Under the pieces are notes generated by a model. It worked only from the letters and a program-made list of their open reading frames with translations, did not search any database and was not told where the DNA came from. Made by a program: the position numbers and the translations under genes. From NCBI GenBank assembly GCA_022842185.1, contig JALHQB010000011.1, forward strand, positions 1 through 64,000: DNA of 64,000 nucleotides. The letters are read 5' to 3'. The stretch is from Acetobacteraceae bacterium. GTDB taxonomy: Bacteria; Pseudomonadota; Alphaproteobacteria; Acetobacterales; Acetobacteraceae. This document shows positions 59,898 through 64,000 of the stretch, piece after piece (positions within the stretch are counted from its first letter, which is position 1; each line of letters opens with the position of its first letter).

Positions 59898-60337
59898 GTG
59901 CCGTTCCTCCTCATCGCGGCGGGCGGAACGGCGGCTGTGCCGGCCGTAACCTCCTTTCCGCTTGCGATGTATTTTCGCCCGGCGGCCAGGGCGTGGTCCA
60001 CCGCTTCGGCCAGCGGTTCGGTGCCGCGCAGTTTCGCCAGCTTGACCAGCAGCGGCAGGTTCACCCCCGCCAGAACCTCGACCGGCCGTTCGCCATTCGC
60101 CATCTGCATCGCCAGGTTGGACGGCGTGCCGCCGAACATGTCGGTCAACACCACCACGCCGTCACCCTGGTCCACGGCTTCGATGGATCGGCGGATGTCG
60201 GCGCGGGTGCTCTCCAGCGCGTCATCGGGGCCGATGCAGACGGTTTCGACATGCTGTTGCGGCCCCACCACGTGTTCCATGGCGCGCCGCAATTCCTCGG
60301 CCAAGCGGCCGTGTGTGACCAGAACCATCCCGATCAT
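59894..60337 (-). CDS. PTS mannose/fructose-type EIIA protein
   Basis: A 147-residue EIIA of the mannose family. The phospho-His is His9 in MVLVTHGRLAEE, and the signature VVVLTDMFGGTPSNLA follows. No EIIB, EIIC or EIID is encoded nearby, so it probably acts as a phosphorylation-state signal rather than in sugar uptake. Its ATG overlaps the rapZ stop by four bases, and its stop overlaps the ptsH start. Confidence 0.94.
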   Translation of the reverse strand: MIGMVLVTHGRLAEELRRAMEHVVGPQQHVETVCIGPDDALESTRADIRRSIEAVDQGDGVVVLTDMFGGTPSNLAMQMANGERPVEVLAGVNLPLLVKLAKLRGTEPLAEAVDHALAAGRKYIASGKEVTAGTAAVPPAAMRRNGT

Positions 60338-61314
60338 GATACCTGCGTCAGGGCCTCCCGCCCCGCTTCGTGGCCCGCGAAGCGCGATCCGGCCAGGGGC
60401 GGCATCGCGGCATCGCCTCGACCCCCCGTCATCGCGCCGGCAGAAAGCTCCCGGTGGTGAAGTTCCACCCGCCAGCCACTGGATTGAAGATGGTGCGCCA
60501 ACCGTTCCGCCACCAGGACCGAGCGATGTTTCCCGCCGGTACAGCCGAACGCGATCGTCAGGTACTTCTTCCCCTCCTGCGCATAGCGGGGCAAGAGCGG
60601 TCGCATCATATCCGTCATGCACCGCCAGAAGGGGGCAAAGTCCGGATCGACCTCGATATAGGCGGCCACCGCCGCATCCCGGCCGGTCAGCGGACGCAGC
60701 GCGTCCACGTAATGGGGATTGCGGAGGAACCGCAGGTCGAACACCAGGTCCGCCTCGCGCGGCAGGCCCCTGGGGAAGGCGAAGGACAGGACGGACACGC
60801 CCAAGCCCGGCGCGCCTTCCATGCCGAAGCGGCGTTCGATCATCCGCCGCAGGTCGGGCAAGGGCAGGTCGGAGGTATCGACGACCATCTCTGCCGTCTC
60901 TCGCAGTGGGGCAAGCAGCGCGGCCTCCCGCGCGATGCCTTCCTCCACGCTATGCCCAAGCGGCCCGCCGGGGGCCAGCGGATGGCGCCGCCGCGTCTCG
61001 GTGTAGCGGCGCAGCAAGGCGCCGGCTTCGGCGGTCGCGAAGACCACGGTCACCGCAATGTCCTGGCGCTGGCGCAGTTGATCGAGCAGCCGCATCGCCG
61101 CCGCCGCATCGAAATCGCGCGTGCGACTGTCCACCCCGGCGGCGATCGGCTGGTTGCCGTCGGCGACCACGGCCTCGAGCACGCTGAGTGGCGGGTTGTC
61201 CACCGTCTCGTAGCCGAGATCCTCCAGCACCCGCAGGATCGATGCCTTGCCGGCACCGGACAGGCCGGTGACGAGCACAACATGTCGTCGTGCGGGGGAC
61301 GGCGCGTCCATCAT
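60334..61314 (-). CDS. rapZ: RNase adapter protein RapZ
   Basis: A 326-residue P-loop nucleotide-binding protein. In enterobacteria RapZ guides RNase E to a small RNA that controls glucosamine-6-phosphate synthesis. The N-terminal loop reads GLSGAGKASILRVLEDLGYE; the residue after Lys is Ala where Ser or Thr normally contacts Mg, with Ser one place later. The C-terminal part has VDPDFAPFWRCMTDMM and TIAFGCTGGKHRSV, the family signature. It overlaps hprK and EIIA by four bases on each side. Confidence 0.95.
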   Translation of the reverse strand: MMDAPSPARRHVVLVTGLSGAGKASILRVLEDLGYETVDNPPLSVLEAVVADGNQPIAAGVDSRTRDFDAAAAMRLLDQLRQRQDIAVTVVFATAEAGALLRRYTETRRRHPLAPGGPLGHSVEEGIAREAALLAPLRETAEMVVDTSDLPLPDLRRMIERRFGMEGAPGLGVSVLSFAFPRGLPREADLVFDLRFLRNPHYVDALRPLTGRDAAVAAYIEVDPDFAPFWRCMTDMMRPLLPRYAQEGKKYLTIAFGCTGGKHRSVLVAERLAHHLQSSGWRVELHHRELSAGAMTGGRGDAAMPPLAGSRFAGHEAGREALTQVS

Positions 61315-61742
61315 GCCGCGAACGCCCCGGCGCGCTGCGCCTTGCGACCCAGCGCGGCATCCAGGGCGAAGCAGACCATTTCCGGGGCGGCCGCGTCGTG
61401 CCCATGCAACGCCACGCGCGGCACCACCGAGGATGCCCAGGTCATGGGTTTCGGCAACCGTGTCACAGCCTCGCGCGCCACAAGTTCGACAACGAGCGTC
61501 AGTCGAGCCCCCTCGGCCACCGCCAAACCTTCGAATATCCCCAGGCCACGGACCTCCAGCATCCCCCGCAAGGCGGGCGGCGCCGAAACCATCGTCCCGT
61601 CGACCAAGACCTGATCATCCGCCACAAGATCCCAGCCGCGCCCGAGCAGCCGCAACAACAGGTCAGATTTGCCGGAACCCGGGGGCCCCAGCAGCAGAAC
61701 CGCCGCCGCGTCACGCGATGCACAACTTCCGTGAAGCAACAT
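61311..61742 (-). CDS. hprK: HPr kinase/phosphorylase, short alphaproteobacterial form
   Basis: A 143-residue protein containing only the catalytic domain of HprK. The P-loop is LLGPPGSGKSDLLLRLL and the family motifs VADDQVLV and MLEVRGLGIFEG follow. It phosphorylates or dephosphorylates HPr at Ser. Alphaproteobacterial HprK lacks the N-terminal regulatory domain of the Bacillus enzyme, as here. The two-component sensor often upstream in related species is not present; a divergent threonine dehydratase-like gene follows instead. Confidence 0.92.
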   Translation of the reverse strand: MLLHGSCASRDAAAVLLLGPPGSGKSDLLLRLLGRGWDLVADDQVLVDGTMVSAPPALRGMLEVRGLGIFEGLAVAEGARLTLVVELVAREAVTRLPKPMTWASSVVPRVALHGHDAAAPEMVCFALDAALGRKAQRAGAFAA

Positions 61743-61867
61743 TCCAGCGTGGCAATCCGTCAGGGCGCGGACAGTGGCAGAAATGGGGCATGGGGGAAAG
61801 CGTCATGGGGCCGTCCGCCGGCGCGGCGTTGCCCAGGCGCCACGCCAATGCCACCCTGCCGATCATC

Positions 61868-62794
61868 ATGCCCAGCCAAGACGCCATCCGCGCCGCCGCG
61901 CAACGCATCGCCCCGTTCATCCGCCACACCCCGATCATCCGGCTGACACCGGCCGAGACGGGGCTTGAGAACATCCTGACCCTCAAGCTTGAACAGCTGC
62001 AGGTCACCGGGTCCTTCAAGCCACGCGGCGCCTTCAACCGCATCCTGTCGGCCGAGGTGCCCACGGCCGGCGTCATCGCCGCGTCGGGTGGCAACCACGG
62101 CCTGGCGGTGGCCCATGCCGCGCAGGTGCTCGGGATCAAGGCCGAGATCTTCGTCCCCGAGATCGCGGCCGAGGCCAAGCGGGCCCGCATCGCCGCGACC
62201 GGCGCGACGCTGACCGTGGGCGGGCCGACCTACAACGAAGCCCGCATCGCCAGCGAGGCCCGCGCGGCCGAGACCGGCGCGTTGATGGTGCATGCCTATG
62301 ACCAGGAGGAGGTCCTCGCCGGCCAGGGCACGGTTGGCATGGAATTCGAGGCCGACGCCCCGCATTTGACCCATGTGGTGGTCGCGGCCGGCGGTGGTGG
62401 CCTGTATGGCGGCATCGCGTCCTGGTACCGCGGCCGGGCCCAGATGGTGATCGCGGAACCCGAGGAATGCCCGACCCTGTTCATGGCCGGCTTCGCCGGG
62501 CAACCGGTCGATGCCCCCGCCGGCGGCATCGCGGCCGACAGCCTGGGCGCGCGGCGCGTCGGTGATTTGGCCTTCGAGGTCATGATGGACGTCGGCGGCC
62601 GGTCGGTGGTGCTGCAGGACATGGTGATCCGCAACACCCAGCGCTGGCTGTGGGACCGGCTGCGCATCGTCGCCGAACCGGGGGGCGTGACGGCGCTGGC
62701 CGCCGTGCTGGGCGATGCCTGGACGCCCCCCAAGGGCGCCCATGTCGGTGTCGTCGTCTGTGGGGCGAATTGCGATCCGGGAAGCGTCGTCTGA
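61868..62794 (+). CDS. Threonine/serine dehydratase-like PLP enzyme
   Basis: A 308-residue fold II PLP enzyme. The PLP Lys is Lys51 in VTGSFKPRGAFN; SGGNHGLAVAHAAQ and the Gly-rich phosphate loop AAGGGGLYGGIASW follow. It lacks the C-terminal ACT domains of biosynthetic IlvA, so it is of the catabolic/serine racemase type; threonine or serine dehydration is likely, but related enzymes have other substrates. ATG 61868 is chosen as the start of the family domain. It is divergent from hprK by 125 bases. Confidence 0.88.
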   Translation: MPSQDAIRAAAQRIAPFIRHTPIIRLTPAETGLENILTLKLEQLQVTGSFKPRGAFNRILSAEVPTAGVIAASGGNHGLAVAHAAQVLGIKAEIFVPEIAAEAKRARIAATGATLTVGGPTYNEARIASEARAAETGALMVHAYDQEEVLAGQGTVGMEFEADAPHLTHVVVAAGGGGLYGGIASWYRGRAQMVIAEPEECPTLFMAGFAGQPVDAPAGGIAADSLGARRVGDLAFEVMMDVGGRSVVLQDMVIRNTQRWLWDRLRIVAEPGGVTALAAVLGDAWTPPKGAHVGVVVCGANCDPGSVV

Positions 62795-62866
62795 TCCTGT
62801 TTGCCTGACCTGAGGCGCCGGCCATGCCCTGGGCCGAGATGACATGTCACCCCTGGCCGCCGCCGG

Positions 62867-63400
62867 TCATTCCGGCGCGGCGGCAGGACCGGCCGCCGGC
62901 TCCAGCCTGACCGCAACCTCATCACCCGGGCGCAGCCGCGTGGCGAAGGCCATCATCGGTGGGTTCTGCAAGGTCACGTCCTGGGTTCCACCGCCGGGTC
63001 CGGCCAGGACCATACTGCTGCCGCCCACCGCGATCTCCCGAACTGTCGCGCGCGTGCGGCCGCCGGCATCGCGTGCCATGCGGGCTGCCGGGGCAATGCG
63101 CACGGTTCCATTCGCATCATATTCGACGACGACGCGAGCGCCGGGACGAAGCGTTCCAAGGTTGCGCGCCTGCGGCGCTGCGGTCATGTCGATCACCGCC
63201 CCGCCCGAGGTCTCAAGCACCGCCTGGCGGGTGCCGGGGTCCATGAACCGCACCGTCGCGAAAGCCGCCAGGCTGGCCAGCACCGGCGGCGGCGGTGCCG
63301 CGGGGGCGGGCCTGGGCGGCGCCGACGTGGATGGCAGCGTGCAGGCGGCGACCGGGAGGGCCGCAAGGATCAGGAGCCGGCGAAGAAGAGGGCGTGTCAC
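62867..63400 (-). CDS. Putative lipoprotein
   Basis: A protein of about 177 residues with an N-terminal lipoprotein signal (LLRRLLILAALPVAACTLPS) and lipidated Cys, a Pro/Ala-rich linker, and a domain with two related strands: LGTLRPGARVVVEYDANGTV and ATRLRPGDEVAVRLEP, and ALETSGG-like TSGGAVIDMT. I do not recognise the family. GTG 63400 is inferred from GGAG upstream and the short distance to the signal; an upstream start at 63475 is possible but the extra residues look random. The role is unknown. Confidence 0.6.
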   Translation of the reverse strand: MTRPLLRRLLILAALPVAACTLPSTSAPPRPAPAAPPPPVLASLAAFATVRFMDPGTRQAVLETSGGAVIDMTAAPQARNLGTLRPGARVVVEYDANGTVRIAPAARMARDAGGRTRATVREIAVGGSSMVLAGPGGGTQDVTLQNPPMMAFATRLRPGDEVAVRLEPAAGPAAAPE

Positions 63401-63484
63401 GCGCTGGGGGCTCCGGGCTTGCGGCGGCCAGTGTCCGGGCGCGGGGGCCAGGTGGCAAGGGCAGTGACCCGCCACGGCGCACCA

Positions 63485-64000
63485 TCAGGGCAGCTTGCTG
63501 GTGCCCGCCGAGCGCAGGATGCCTTGTGGCCGGGAGGATTTCTCGGCGATGCCGGAGATGCCCTGCCGGCGCGCGAGTTCGGCCCAGACCTCCTGCGGCC
63601 GGATGCCGGCATCCACCCAGACCACCATCAGGTGATACAGCAGGTCCGCGCTTTCGAGCACTGTCGCGGCGCGATTGCCGGTAGCGGCCTCGATGACGCA
63701 TTCCACTGCTTCCTCACCGAGCTTCTGCGCAACCTTGGCGGTGCCGCGCGCGAGCAGCCGGGCGGAATGCGAGATCATGGCGTCGCCACCCTGGCGCCGA
63801 TCCTCGATCACCTGCCACAGCCGGTCGAGAATGGCGGCATCCGCCCCGGCGATGGCGGGCGCGAGCGGCGCGAGCAGACGCCGATCAGCTTTGCGCATGA
63901 CCTTGGGCAGTTTCGCCTTGGCCGCGGCGCGCGTGGCCTTCGGCACCGCCGCGGGCAGCGGGACCTTGGCTTTCTTCGTGGCCGGCTTGCTGGCGGGCGG
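63485..64000 (-). CDS. hisE: Phosphoribosyl-ATP diphosphatase (HisE-like) with Lys/Ala/Pro-rich extension, 5' part outside window
   Basis: The C-terminal 110 residues match HisE, which hydrolyses phosphoribosyl-ATP in histidine synthesis: [32 protein letters not shown] and [10 protein letters not shown]. The frame does not stop before the window edge. Upstream of the first good Met (63898) it reads [17 protein letters not shown] and [15 protein letters not shown], with GC-rich third positions, so it looks translated. The gene probably starts beyond 64000; internal starts at 63946 (GTG) or 63898 (ATG) would give a standard enzyme. Normally HisE follows hisF; the neighbours here are unseen. Confidence 0.8.
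   Translation of the reverse strand, partial: PPASKPATKKAKVPLPAAVPKATRAAAKAKLPKVMRKADRRLLAPLAPAIAGADAAILDRLWQVIEDRRQGGDAMISHSARLLARGTAKVAQKLGEEAVECVIEAATGNRAATVLESADLLYHLMVVWVDAGIRPQEVWAELARRQGISGIAEKSSRPQGILRSAGTSKLP

Overview
The window is high-GC, gene-dense bacterial chromosome DNA. Gene content and order point to an alphaproteobacterium, most likely an acetic-acid-bacterium relative of the Roseomonas type (Acetobacteraceae). The pointers are the hemE / PPDK-regulator / maf arrangement, the mnmE-mnmG-rsmG-parA-parB block with parS sites, the HprK-RapZ-EIIA-HPr-EI block without sugar permeases, and several orphan tripartite-tricarboxylate (Bug) receptors. The genus is an inference from style, not from a search.

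The region is origin-proximal. From the left: the tail of an IS5-like element (1-120) sitting in an intergenic repeat; maf and the PPDK regulatory protein on the minus strand; a 299-bp gap (1702-2000) with DnaA-box-like words, three GANTC sites and a 12-bp direct repeat, the best oriC candidate; hemE; an apparently frameshifted secreted hydrolase; leuS-lptE-holA; then on the minus strand mnmE, mnmG, rsmG, parA and parB with two parS sites. About 14.2-25 kb holds accessory metabolism: a ferredoxin, alkylated-DNA repair, an oxidoreductase, MFS and AzlCD transporters, an amidohydrolase, an aminotransferase, a nucleoside transporter and rmuC. About 25-34.6 kb holds carbonic anhydrase, purH, nhaA, a TTC38-like protein, the ubiE-coaBC-dut operon, mutM and an enoyl-CoA hydratase. 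About 34.7-42.5 kb holds rpsT, dnaA, dnaN, recF and gyrB, with an intergenic repeat between dnaA and dnaN and a small membrane protein gene between dnaN and recF.

From 42.5 to 55.3 kb lies a catabolic block: a two-subunit class I fumarase/tartrate dehydratase, two GSTs, a family III CoA-transferase, a carboxymuconolactone decarboxylase-like protein, four Bug binding proteins without membrane partners, a D-2-hydroxyacid dehydrogenase, a GntR/UTRA regulator, hydrolases and a thioesterase. It looks like uptake and CoA- or thiol-linked breakdown of an unknown organic acid.

From 55.4 to 64 kb are ahcY with a palindromic operator candidate, two small exported proteins (one ending in ten Asp), the regulatory PTS block hprK-rapZ-EIIA-ptsH-ptsP, a threonine dehydratase-like gene, a lipoprotein and the C-terminal part of a hisE-like gene with a Lys/Ala/Pro-rich extension.

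The most unusual material is non-coding. Two families of intergenic palindromic repeats (A at 12789, 16195 and 55327; B at 121, 25842 and 36806) are built from long inverted arms and share a 13-bp core word. A third, weaker hairpin family is at 19510 and 32828. I see no CRISPR array, tRNA, rRNA or prophage.
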